Positions 1 to 6,824 of a stretch of DNA of 15,538 nucleotides are shown here, piece after piece. This stretch comes from Euryarchaeota archaeon UBA257 (lineage in GTDB: Archaea > Thermoplasmatota > Poseidoniia > Poseidoniales > Thalassarchaeaceae). Under the pieces are notes generated by a model. The model saw nothing but the letters and a program-made list of their open reading frames with translations. It searched no databases and was not told the origin of the DNA. The translations under genes and the position numbers were made by a program. Each line of letters begins with the position of its first letter. Position 1 is the stretch's first letter. The DNA is taken from assembly GCA_002498985.1 (NCBI GenBank), contig DAJO01000046.1, forward strand, positions 1 to 15,538, in the 5' to 3' direction.

Positions 1-529
1 TGCAATTAATTTCTGAATTTTTAGCATCTTCTTTTCTTTGTAATTTATATTTTGATGGTTGATATTGATGAGTGTTTGCAAGTAATAAATCATTTAATGC
101 AGGGTCCGAGCGTATTATATTCCCACTAGTCGTAGAAATTTCTGCTTGTAATCTTGGTAAAATATTAACAATTGCATCATTAGAGAGAGCCTTCTGAATA
201 TCTTCTCCGAAATTAATTGGGTCACTGCCCATGTAGAATCCATATGAACCGTCGTTATCCATTTCTCTTGGATGACTATTTACACCCATTACTGGTGTTT
301 TCTCATCAACAGAATGAGCAATTGATGTCAGAGTCCCGTCACCTCCCAACACTACAACTAAATCTCTACCAATGAAATCTTCACGACTAACTTTTTCTCT
401 TGCGGAATAGTTCACCTTGATATCAAGTTCTTCGCTTATACCTTCTAGAGTATTTTTTACAATATCTAATGCTTCATCATGTACATCTTCGAAGTTTTTT
501 TTATACACGACTAGAATATTTTGCGACAC
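1..529 (-). CDS. nadK: NAD(+)/NADH kinase, divergent, 3' end outside window
   Basis: Catalyses ATP-dependent phosphorylation of NAD to NADP in the cytoplasm. Only the first 176 codons are in the window; the gene runs off base 1. The GTG at 527-529 (minus) is chosen as start because there is no in-frame ATG upstream and a purine-rich GGAAGGGGG tract lies just before it. The diagnostic kinase motif LGGDGT is at residues 61-66, with the catalytic-region Asp in GGDG. It is followed by PVMGVNSHP (79-87), and the second substrate motif appears as ALND (144-147, usually LNE/LND). The GVNS-P form and the segment after it resemble the NADK2/NADK3 (mitochondrial/plant) branch more than the GINLGxLGFL form of standard bacterial NadK. 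It is transcribed divergently from the lipoprotein gene. Sure of the family, less sure of the subfamily. Confidence 0.82.
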   Translation of the reverse strand, partial: MSQNILVVYKKNFEDVHDEALDIVKNTLEGISEELDIKVNYSAREKVSREDFIGRDLVVVLGGDGTLTSIAHSVDEKTPVMGVNSHPREMDNDGSYGFYMGSDPINFGEDIQKALSNDAIVNILPRLQAEISTTSGNIIRSDPALNDLLLANTHQYQPSKYKLQRKEDAKNSEINC

Positions 530-573
530 CCTAACGCCCCCTTCCTGATTCCCTCTAAATGGACATCGCATAT

Positions 574-588
574 AGCAACAACGTTGCT
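574..588. promoter_or_regulatory. Inverted repeat in the nadK/lipoprotein divergent intergenic region
   Basis: A perfect inverted repeat, AGCAAC-AAC-GTTGCT, lies in the 118-124-base gap between two divergent genes. A TATATG-like element (minus strand, about 568-573) overlaps its left edge and would place a start of transcription a few bases upstream of the purine-rich ribosome site of the NAD kinase. An operator for a dimeric regulator is possible. It is a single copy in this window, so chance cannot be excluded. The rest of the gap (530-573 and 589-653) shows no other structure that I can support. Confidence 0.3.
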
Positions 589-653
589 GTAATTGAGAAA
601 AATAGTGTCAAAGACTCAATAATCTCTTGACTGATTAACTTCCCGGCTTGCTT

Positions 654-1706
654 ATGAGGGCACTAATAATTGGATTGATTTTAGTTTCATGCAGTCTTTC
701 TGGTTGCTTGGAAGTTCCTCTTACCGATTGTCCTGATGACGATTGTTTCCCTCTATCATCTGACTCTCTGAATGCAATTCTATCCCTTCCTAATTCATTT
801 AATGTCCTAAAGTTGGCTGATGATTATGAACAACTTAGAATAGAAACATCTTCACAAATTGAAATTCAAAATGAAGTCGTATCAATAGATTGGAGCGTTG
901 GAAAGGATGAGTCCTCAAATCTTAGTTCTATAGCTTTGAGATATAATATTGCTAATGCTGCGGTTGATACCGAAGTTATCGAAGGTTCTGGGATTACGAA
1001 CGTTAGAGTTGGAAATGTTTGGTTCGAAGGGCGTGACGCATTACCTGAATATGAAGACCCATTTTATGAAATTGCAAGACTTGCCGCTGAAGATCCCGAT
1101 GGTCTTTGGCCTCCCTTTAGTTTTGATACAACTGCATTTGATGACGTTGAATGGCAGATTACTGGAGATTTGACGTCCTTACAGCAAGTTGCAACTGGGA
1201 CAAATGGAACACACACCATCATTCTTGAATTAGGAGGGGCACCACCAATGATAATAGGAATTGAAATTTATGATGGCAAAGGCTCAGATTTTTCACTGTC
1301 AGTAGAGACAGGAGATTCTGCGGCTATAACTTTGCAGGAAAACCTGCCTAGAACTGCCGTTCAATTCATCCCTGAGAATAATTCTATCCCATATGATGAT
1401 ATTAGGATTTGGAGCAGTACAATTCCGAATGGTATTTCAGAAGTTGATCCATCTGAACTTGACTTTCATGCTAGGATAGGCTCTCTAAATAATTCTGAGT
1501 CTTTGGCACAAATGAATTTTGCTGATGTTTTAACTAATGTATCGTTAGACGATGGAACCTGGTGGGAATTCTATTGGATGGATGTAGATCTAGATGGTTT
1601 CGTTTCAGGTGGTGACTATTACAACATAAGGACAAATTCAACAGTTGATGCTACTATTTCTGTATTTGATACTTGGGCAAATAAATGGACTGACGATTTA
1701 TTGTAA
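654..1706 (+). CDS. Secreted lipoprotein with C-terminal EF-hand-like calcium loop, function unknown
   Basis: Product of 350 residues from the ATG at 654; a TTG six bases upstream (648) is also in frame but less likely. The N-terminus is a short signal peptide (RALIIGLILVSCSLSGC) ending in a lipobox LSGC, which predicts lipidation at Cys18. After it comes an acidic, Cys-containing linker (PLTDCPDDDC). The remainder is soluble, rich in Asp, Asn, Ser and Thr, with no second membrane segment. This fits a beta-rich protein anchored outside the cell membrane. Near the C-terminus, residues 310-321 read DVDLDGFVSGGD, which fits the DxDxDGxxxxxD calcium loop of EF-hand and dockerin repeats; only one copy is visible. 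I do not recognise a named family. It lies 51 bases before the ABC exporter on the same strand, but there is no overlap that would tie the two together. Confidence 0.8.
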   Translation: MRALIIGLILVSCSLSGCLEVPLTDCPDDDCFPLSSDSLNAILSLPNSFNVLKLADDYEQLRIETSSQIEIQNEVVSIDWSVGKDESSNLSSIALRYNIANAAVDTEVIEGSGITNVRVGNVWFEGRDALPEYEDPFYEIARLAAEDPDGLWPPFSFDTTAFDDVEWQITGDLTSLQQVATGTNGTHTIILELGGAPPMIIGIEIYDGKGSDFSLSVETGDSAAITLQENLPRTAVQFIPENNSIPYDDIRIWSSTIPNGISEVDPSELDFHARIGSLNNSESLAQMNFADVLTNVSLDDGTWWEFYWMDVDLDGFVSGGDYYNIRTNSTVDATISVFDTWANKWTDDLL

Positions 1707-1757
1707 TCTAAATATCTACAGGGTCACATTGAAACATCATGCAATTAACGAGTAGAT

Positions 1758-3530
1758 ATGAGCGAAAGGCGACACCCACTAAGACGTCTATTATCGCATC
1801 TCAAACATCATCAGTTTACGGTTTTATTAGCATCTCTTTGTTCAATTCTAAATAAATTCTGGGATCTAGCGCCGCCAATACTTATTGGAATGGCGATAGA
1901 TGTTGTAGTTCAGCGTGAAGAATCTTTTTTGGCGAATTATGGTTATCCTGATCCCAATGACCAGTTCTTGATTTTGGTAGCAATAACAGTAGTAATTTGG
2001 GTTTTGGAATCCCTGTTTGAGTATTGGTGGGGGATTTTATGGCGTAATCTTGCACAAACAGCGCAACACGAATTAAGAATTGATACTTATAACCACATAC
2101 AGAACTTGGAAATGCAGTGGTTTTCAGAACAGTCAACAGGTGGCTTGATGTCTATACTGAATGATGATGTTAATCAACTTGAAAGATTTCTTGACCAAGG
2201 AGCTAACGATTTGTTACAACTTGCGACGACTATCACAGTAGTCGGTAGTATAATGTTCATCTTGGCCCCCGAAGTGGCTTTACTAGCAGTTATACCCGTA
2301 CCAATCATTGTCATTGGTTCATTCATATTCCAAAGAAGGATAGGAGTAAGATACAAGAAAGTAAGGGAAGAAGTTGGTGAATTAAATTCCTTGCTTAATA
2401 ATAATCTTCAAGGTATTACCACGATCAAGTCTTTTACCGCTGAAGATAGAGAATCCGAACGAGTTAATTTAGCATCTCAATCTTATAGAAATGCTAACAG
2501 AGACGCAATCCGTCTCTCTGCCTCGTTCGTTCCATTGATACGAATGGCAATTTTATTTGCTTTCACAGCTAATATGCTTGTAGGCGGTTGGATGGCATTA
2601 GATGGAGAATTAGATGTGGGTGCATACGCAATAATCGTTTTCATAACTCAGAGACTTCTTTGGCCATTAACTAGATTGGGGCAAACTTTTGACTTATATC
2701 AAAGAGCAATGGCATCAACTACTAGAGTTTTAGATTTAGTAGATACTGAGATAGGAATTGTTGAAGGTAATGAGGAATTAAATAATGTTCAAGGCAATAT
2801 CCAGTTTAACAATATTAAATTCACCTATCCTGAGAGAGAATCAGTACTGGATGATATAAGTTTCAATATCAAAGCGGGTGAAACAGTTGGTCTAGTAGGT
2901 TCAACAGGTTCCGGTAAAACTACCATAACTCGTTTATTGATGAGATTTCATGACCCATTATCGGGTGACTTAGAGATTGATGGAATAAACATTAAAGATT
3001 TGAAATTGAACTCATTAAGAAGCTCAATATCTTTAGTTTCACAAAATACAACACTTTTCCCAGGCACTGTAAGGGAGAATATTGCTTATGGAAATCCTGA
3101 TTCTAATGAAGAACAGATACGATATGCTGCCGGAATCGCTGAAGCATCATTTTTCATCTCAGAGTTGCCTGAAGATATGGATACTAATATCGGCGAAGAT
3201 GGCCATAAACTCTCTGGCGGACAAAGACAAAGATTAGCAATCGCTAGAGCGGTTTTGAAAGATGCACCGATTCTGATATTAGATGAAGCTACTAGTAATG
3301 TCGATAACGAAACTGAAGCGGCTTTACAGCGCTCAATTGAAAAAATATCAGTGGACAGGACTACCTTAATTATCGCCCATAGATTATCGACAATTAGAAA
3401 CGCAGATAGAATAATCGTTCTAGATTCGGGGTCAATCTCTGAAGAAGGTACTCATGAAGAATTGATCAGTAATCATGGAATCTATTCGAGATTATGGGCA
3501 GTACAAACAGGAGAATTGGAAAATGAGTGA
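1758..3530 (+). CDS. ABC exporter half-transporter (fused permease and ATPase, MsbA/multidrug type)
   Basis: A 590-residue half-transporter expected to homodimerise in the cytoplasmic membrane and export lipids, drugs or peptides. Residues 15-310 form the six-helix exporter domain, with hydrophobic stretches near 20-50, 70-95, 152-192 and 255-303. The nucleotide-binding domain is complete: Walker A GSTGSGKT (381-388), Q-loop Gln429, signature LSGGQ (485-489), Walker B ILILDEATS (505-513) with catalytic Glu510, and H-loop His541. Every catalytic residue is therefore present and the transporter should be active. Length is normal for the family (about 570-600). The substrate cannot be read from sequence. 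The stop codon overlaps the following thioesterase gene by eight bases, so the two are probably cotranslated, which hints at an acyl or lipid-type cargo without proving it. Confidence 0.95.
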   Translation: MSERRHPLRRLLSHLKHHQFTVLLASLCSILNKFWDLAPPILIGMAIDVVVQREESFLANYGYPDPNDQFLILVAITVVIWVLESLFEYWWGILWRNLAQTAQHELRIDTYNHIQNLEMQWFSEQSTGGLMSILNDDVNQLERFLDQGANDLLQLATTITVVGSIMFILAPEVALLAVIPVPIIVIGSFIFQRRIGVRYKKVREEVGELNSLLNNNLQGITTIKSFTAEDRESERVNLASQSYRNANRDAIRLSASFVPLIRMAILFAFTANMLVGGWMALDGELDVGAYAIIVFITQRLLWPLTRLGQTFDLYQRAMASTTRVLDLVDTEIGIVEGNEELNNVQGNIQFNNIKFTYPERESVLDDISFNIKAGETVGLVGSTGSGKTTITRLLMRFHDPLSGDLEIDGINIKDLKLNSLRSSISLVSQNTTLFPGTVRENIAYGNPDSNEEQIRYAAGIAEASFFISELPEDMDTNIGEDGHKLSGGQRQRLAIARAVLKDAPILILDEATSNVDNETEAALQRSIEKISVDRTTLIIAHRLSTIRNADRIIVLDSGSISEEGTHEELISNHGIYSRLWAVQTGELENE

Positions 3531-3960
3531 AAAAACATATGGTAATGAAAATTATATCCCTTCAATGAAATTGTCAGGAGTGTGCGATTCATTAGGAGTT
3601 ACTGGTAAGAAATTTGGTGATGGAGAATGTGCTGTGACATGTAAAATTTCAGAGAGTCATTTGAATGCAGGTGGAGTTGCACATGGTGGGCTCCATTCAA
3701 CCATGCTCGACAGTGCTTTAGGAGGTGCTCTTGTTTCAGTAATAAAAAAGGAAGAATGGTGCGCTACTGCACAGTTAGATATTTCATTCCTAAATGCAGC
3801 ATATGTAGGAGATGTTTTGGTCGCTGAAGGTAAAGTTTTACGTCGTGGTAGAAATTTAGCACATTGTGATGGGTTGCTTTCCAATCAAGATGGTAAAATT
3901 ATTGCTACTGCTAAAGGAACTTGGGCAATATGGGAATCTAAACCAAGCAGTATGAAGTAG
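3523..3960 (+). CDS. PaaI-family hotdog-fold acyl-CoA thioesterase
   Basis: A 145-residue single hotdog-domain enzyme, expected to hydrolyse acyl-CoA or aryl-CoA thioesters as a homotetramer in the cytoplasm. The family signature is clear: NAGGVAHGG with His54-Gly55-Gly56, followed by Asp63 at the position of the catalytic acid in PaaI enzymes (HGG, six residues, D). The later QLDISFLNAA strand and GKVLRRGRNLA segment match the standard second half of the fold. The open frame extends back into the ABC gene (to 3475), but the ATG at 3523 is the better start: an AGGAG ribosome site lies at 3509-3513, and the protein then has the usual length. It overlaps the ABC stop by eight bases (ATGAGTGA), a strong sign of translational coupling. 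Natural substrate unknown. Confidence 0.9.
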   Translation: MSEKTYGNENYIPSMKLSGVCDSLGVTGKKFGDGECAVTCKISESHLNAGGVAHGGLHSTMLDSALGGALVSVIKKEEWCATAQLDISFLNAAYVGDVLVAEGKVLRRGRNLAHCDGLLSNQDGKIIATAKGTWAIWESKPSSMK

Positions 3961-4019
3961 GATAATTGTGATAATGTAGGCAAAACATTGATTTCATATC
4001 ATCTTGTCGATTTGTACAT

Positions 4020-4355
4020 ATGGCACGAATTGATTCATTGATTTTAGTTATGCTGGGAATTGCTCAGATGTTGATCGGAAACTCTGTAACTTTAGAATTC
4101 ATAGGAGTTTTATTACAAGGTACAGGTGGAGGGACAATTGTAATGGCAATATATTTCCTTATTTTCTTATCTAAACATCAGAAAGAGTTCGATGGTGCAT
4201 ATTCAAAATTGGAAAACACCACTTTAGTTAGAAATGACAATGGAGAGTTAGAGTTTCAAGATGCTAACACAGTAGTTACCAGAGTTATTTGGTATGTAGT
4301 ACCAGTTGGTTTGACAGTTGTTGGTATGATTGTTTGGTTAGCAAATCTCGGTTAA
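4020..4355 (+). CDS. Small three-helix membrane protein, unknown
   Basis: A 111-residue protein that I do not recognise. Hydrophobic segments lie at about residues 5-22, 25-50 (interrupted by a Gly-rich GTGGGT) and 87-108. Between the second and third is a hydrophilic loop (51-86) containing an Asn/Asp/Glu-rich stretch. The start is the ATG at 4020; no ribosome site is evident, so a leaderless transcript is possible. It follows the thioesterase by 59 bases and precedes another small membrane protein by 20, within a run of membrane-related genes leading to the NfeD/flotillin pair. It may be an accessory of that membrane module, but only position supports this. Confidence 0.7.
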   Translation: MARIDSLILVMLGIAQMLIGNSVTLEFIGVLLQGTGGGTIVMAIYFLIFLSKHQKEFDGAYSKLENTTLVRNDNGELEFQDANTVVTRVIWYVVPVGLTVVGMIVWLANLG

Positions 4356-4375
4356 CAATTCAATAGGTGTAATGA

Positions 4376-4624
4376 ATGTCAGATGGAAAGAAAGGCTTTC
4401 CGGAATTACTAGATGATGCGATAGATAATCCCGCATTTGAATTATTGGGGGGTTACCATTTATTCCTCCGTCGCTTTTTAATTCCTTTAATCCTAGCACT
4501 TCTTTTCCTTTTTGTTTATGATTTATTTGATAACTTAATATTTTCATCGATTATTACTGGACTTTCTGTTGGCCCCATAATAAATTTAGAGAGATATTTG
4601 GCAGTAAGGAAACTTCGGAAATAG
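4376..4624 (+). CDS. Small two-helix membrane protein, unknown
   Basis: An 82-residue protein with a charged N-terminus (residues 1-30, acidic with two Phe/Leu-rich patches). It has two hydrophobic stretches at about 33-50 and 54-70, and a basic tail (RKLRK) consistent with a cytoplasmic C-terminus. The ATG at 4376 is preferred over an overlapping ATG at 4372, which opens another frame. A weak AGGTG lies upstream. It sits 20 bases after the preceding small membrane gene, so the two are probably cotranscribed. I recognise no family. Codon use and composition match the neighbours, which argues that it is a real gene rather than noise. Confidence 0.62.
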   Translation: MSDGKKGFPELLDDAIDNPAFELLGGYHLFLRRFLIPLILALLFLFVYDLFDNLIFSSIITGLSVGPIINLERYLAVRKLRK

Positions 4625-4684
4625 TATTGATTTAATGCTACTGTCGCCGAAGAGGTGAAATGTAAGATTACTCTAGAAGTATTA

Positions 4685-5287
4685 ATGGCATCTCTCGCGG
4701 ACTTTGATTTACTTTCACTTGTTGGTTATGAAGGAGGTGGCGGATTAGAACTAATTTTTGCATCTTCAGCAGTATTGGGGGGTATTCTTTTTTTGCTATG
4801 GTTTGCATTAATAATGATAGGCGGTATTACAGCTGACGTATTCGATGGATTATTCGGTACAGATTTTGACGCAATGGGTGCTGATGCATCATTCAAGGCC
4901 CTAACCTTCCAAGGCATAATGGCATTCATGATGTTTTTTGGTCTAGCAGGTTTATGGGTTTTAGATGGCGATTCAGATCAAACTTCTTTAGCAATTGTAG
5001 TGGGTTCAGTCACAGGATTCGGTTCAATGTATGGAACTGGTAAATTATTCCAACTGTTTGTAGCGCTTCAATCAGATGGGACAATAGATATGGACGATGC
5101 AATTGGCTCAGTTGGAACAATTTATTTGAGAATTCCTGAAGGTGGAGTGGGTCAAATACAGGTTGAATCTGGTAGTGCTATGAGAACTTATAATGCAAAA
5201 ACAGAAGATGGACAAGGAATGGCTACAGGCGAATTCGCGGAAGTAATTGACGTTATTTCATCTACTCTAATCGTAAAAAGAAAATAA
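4685..5287 (+). CDS. NfeD/YqiJ-like OB-fold membrane protein, flotillin partner
   Basis: A 200-residue membrane protein immediately upstream of a flotillin. Hydrophobic segments lie at about residues 24-49, 74-93 and 100-126. The last 60 residues (about 138-199) form a small soluble beta domain, beginning AIGSVGTIYLRIPEGGVGQ and ending ISSTLIVKRK, which looks like the OB-fold of NfeD and YqiJ proteins. In known genomes these are the operon partners of flotillins and help organise membrane microdomains. I infer the same job here from fold-like pattern plus position. An in-frame GTG at 4655 would add ten residues (MKCKITLEVL), but that GTG is itself embedded in a ribosome-site-like GAGGTGA, so the ATG at 4685 is preferred. 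The gap before the flotillin is 78 bases. Confidence 0.72.
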   Translation: MASLADFDLLSLVGYEGGGGLELIFASSAVLGGILFLLWFALIMIGGITADVFDGLFGTDFDAMGADASFKALTFQGIMAFMMFFGLAGLWVLDGDSDQTSLAIVVGSVTGFGSMYGTGKLFQLFVALQSDGTIDMDDAIGSVGTIYLRIPEGGVGQIQVESGSAMRTYNAKTEDGQGMATGEFAEVIDVISSTLIVKRK

Positions 5288-5296
5288 TTATTTTCT
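5279..5296. repeat. 18-base perfect AT-rich palindrome between nfeD-like gene and flotillin
   Basis: AGAAAATAATTATTTTCT is a perfect palindrome spanning the stop codon of the NfeD-like gene and followed by AAATTTTT. It could be a weak terminator hairpin, part of an AT-rich promoter for the flotillin (with a 5' leader of roughly 40 bases), or chance in AT-rich DNA. Confidence 0.3.
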
Positions 5297-5365
5297 AAAT
5301 TTTTCTGATTATGTCGGCAAAGACTTCATGACCTAGTCCCTGCTCTTCTAGCATGAGTTGAGATA

Positions 5366-6769
5366 ATGGCAGACGGTTCACCTTACGCAACAATAATGAT
5401 TTTCGCAATAGTATTAGTTTTAGTAGCAACGACAATTTTCTTTGCTCAGAGGTATAAGAGGTGCCCTCCTGACAAGATTATGGTAGTTTATGGCCGTACC
5501 CAAGGAGGTAGGGCTTCAAGGACGATTCATGGAGGTGCTACGTTAGTTTGGCCGTTAATTCAGGATTATGCATTCTTATCGTTAACTCCAATTACAATCA
5601 ATATAGATCTGAGAAATGCGCTTTCCATGCAGAATATCAGAATCAACGTTCCAAGTACTTTTACTGTAGGTATCAGTACTGAAAAAGCGATTATGGCAAA
5701 TGCTGCTGAGAGGTTATTACAACTATCTCCTCAACAAATCGAAGAAATGGCTAAAGAAATTATTTTTGGACAACTTCGTCTAACCGTAGCATCTTTGACA
5801 ATTGAACAAATTAATCAGGACAGAGATACATTCCTTGAGATGACTAGGACTAATGTTGATACAGAATTACAAAAGATTGGAATCTATCTAATCAACGTTA
5901 ATCTGGTAGATATTACTGATGAGTCCGATTATATCGAGAGCATCGGTAAGAAAGCAGCTTCAACTGCAGTTGAGAATGCACGTATTGATGTTGCAAATGC
6001 AGAGAGAGATGGAGCAGTTGGTGCAGCAAAGGCAAACAGAGTTCGTGAGATTGAAGTTGCAAACAACCTAGCAGAAGCAGAAAAGGGTCGTAAGACTGCT
6101 GAAGCAGATCAGCGTGTATATGTTGGTAACCAAGAGGCATTAGCGGTTTCTGGTGAGAACGCTGCAACTGCAATAGTAAAGAATTCCGATGCGGATTTAG
6201 CAGAGATTGAGGCTGCTGCTAAACAGCGTGCAGCAGTTGCTGCAGCACAGGCTGAAGCAGAAATTCAGCGTGCATTCTTCAAGGAAGAAGAAGCAAGATT
6301 ACAAGCAAGTGAGATTGTTCGCGAACAAATCCAAAAACAACAAATTGAAATTTCTGCTGAGGCAGAAGCGGAACGTCTTCGCCGTATCGCTCGAGGAGAC
6401 GCGGATGCTATTCTTGCAAGATATGAAGCTGAAGCTGCAGGTATTCAGAAGGTTTTGGACGCTAAAGCTAGTGGTTACGCTGGTTTGGTTAAGAGCGCGG
6501 GTGGAGACACCAAAGCGGCTGCAACTTTACTAATGGTTGAGAAAATTGAGAATATGGTTGCGGCACAAGTTGAGGCAATTCGTAACATGAAGATTGATAA
6601 GGTAACTGTTTGGGATGGTGGTAGTAACACCGATGGTTCTTCAGCTACTAGTAATTTCGTAAGTAGTTTAGTACAGAGTTTACCTCCAATCCATGATGTT
6701 GCAAAGATGGCAGGTGTAGATTTACCAGACTATCTCGGATCCTTATCAGAAGACAATACCAATGAATGA
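5366..6769 (+). CDS. Flotillin (SPFH/band-7 membrane scaffold protein)
   Basis: A 467-residue flotillin expected to oligomerise on the inner face of the cell membrane and scaffold ordered lipid microdomains. There is one N-terminal membrane segment (about 8-27), then the SPFH domain from about 33 to 200. Key stretches include CPPDKIMVVYGRT and GGATLVWPLIQDYAFLSL. A long Ala/Glu/Gln-rich coiled coil (about 200-365) holds repeated EA-type motifs, as in all flotillins. The end of the core has IDKVTVWDGG (410-419), the family's usual C-terminal strand. A Ser/Asn-rich tail follows and ends in an acidic SEDNTNE. Length is close to typical (450-510). It lies downstream of an NfeD-like gene, the classic arrangement. 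The Ala-rich coding repeats generate a long spurious out-of-frame reading frame that should be ignored. Confidence 0.95.
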   Translation: MADGSPYATIMIFAIVLVLVATTIFFAQRYKRCPPDKIMVVYGRTQGGRASRTIHGGATLVWPLIQDYAFLSLTPITINIDLRNALSMQNIRINVPSTFTVGISTEKAIMANAAERLLQLSPQQIEEMAKEIIFGQLRLTVASLTIEQINQDRDTFLEMTRTNVDTELQKIGIYLINVNLVDITDESDYIESIGKKAASTAVENARIDVANAERDGAVGAAKANRVREIEVANNLAEAEKGRKTAEADQRVYVGNQEALAVSGENAATAIVKNSDADLAEIEAAAKQRAAVAAAQAEAEIQRAFFKEEEARLQASEIVREQIQKQQIEISAEAEAERLRRIARGDADAILARYEAEAAGIQKVLDAKASGYAGLVKSAGGDTKAAATLLMVEKIENMVAAQVEAIRNMKIDKVTVWDGGSNTDGSSATSNFVSSLVQSLPPIHDVAKMAGVDLPDYLGSLSEDNTNE

Positions 6770-6824
6770 GATTCTGTCCTAACTGGATAGTCACCCTCAT
6801 GAATGATTTGTACTTCGGACTAAC

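Noticed and set aside
3475..3522. Upstream in-frame start for the thioesterase
   Set aside because: It would overlap the ABC gene by more than 50 bases and add a non-conserved tail; the ATG at 3523 has an AGGAG site and gives normal length.
5960..6460. Tandem DNA repeat suspected in GCAGAAGCA-like runs
   Set aside because: The similarity comes from the Ala/Glu coiled coil of the flotillin, with irregular spacing and no exact repeat unit.
6207..6533. 108-codon plus-strand frame inside the flotillin
   Set aside because: Out-of-frame reading of the Ala/Glu-rich coiled-coil repeats; the flotillin frame is conserved throughout.
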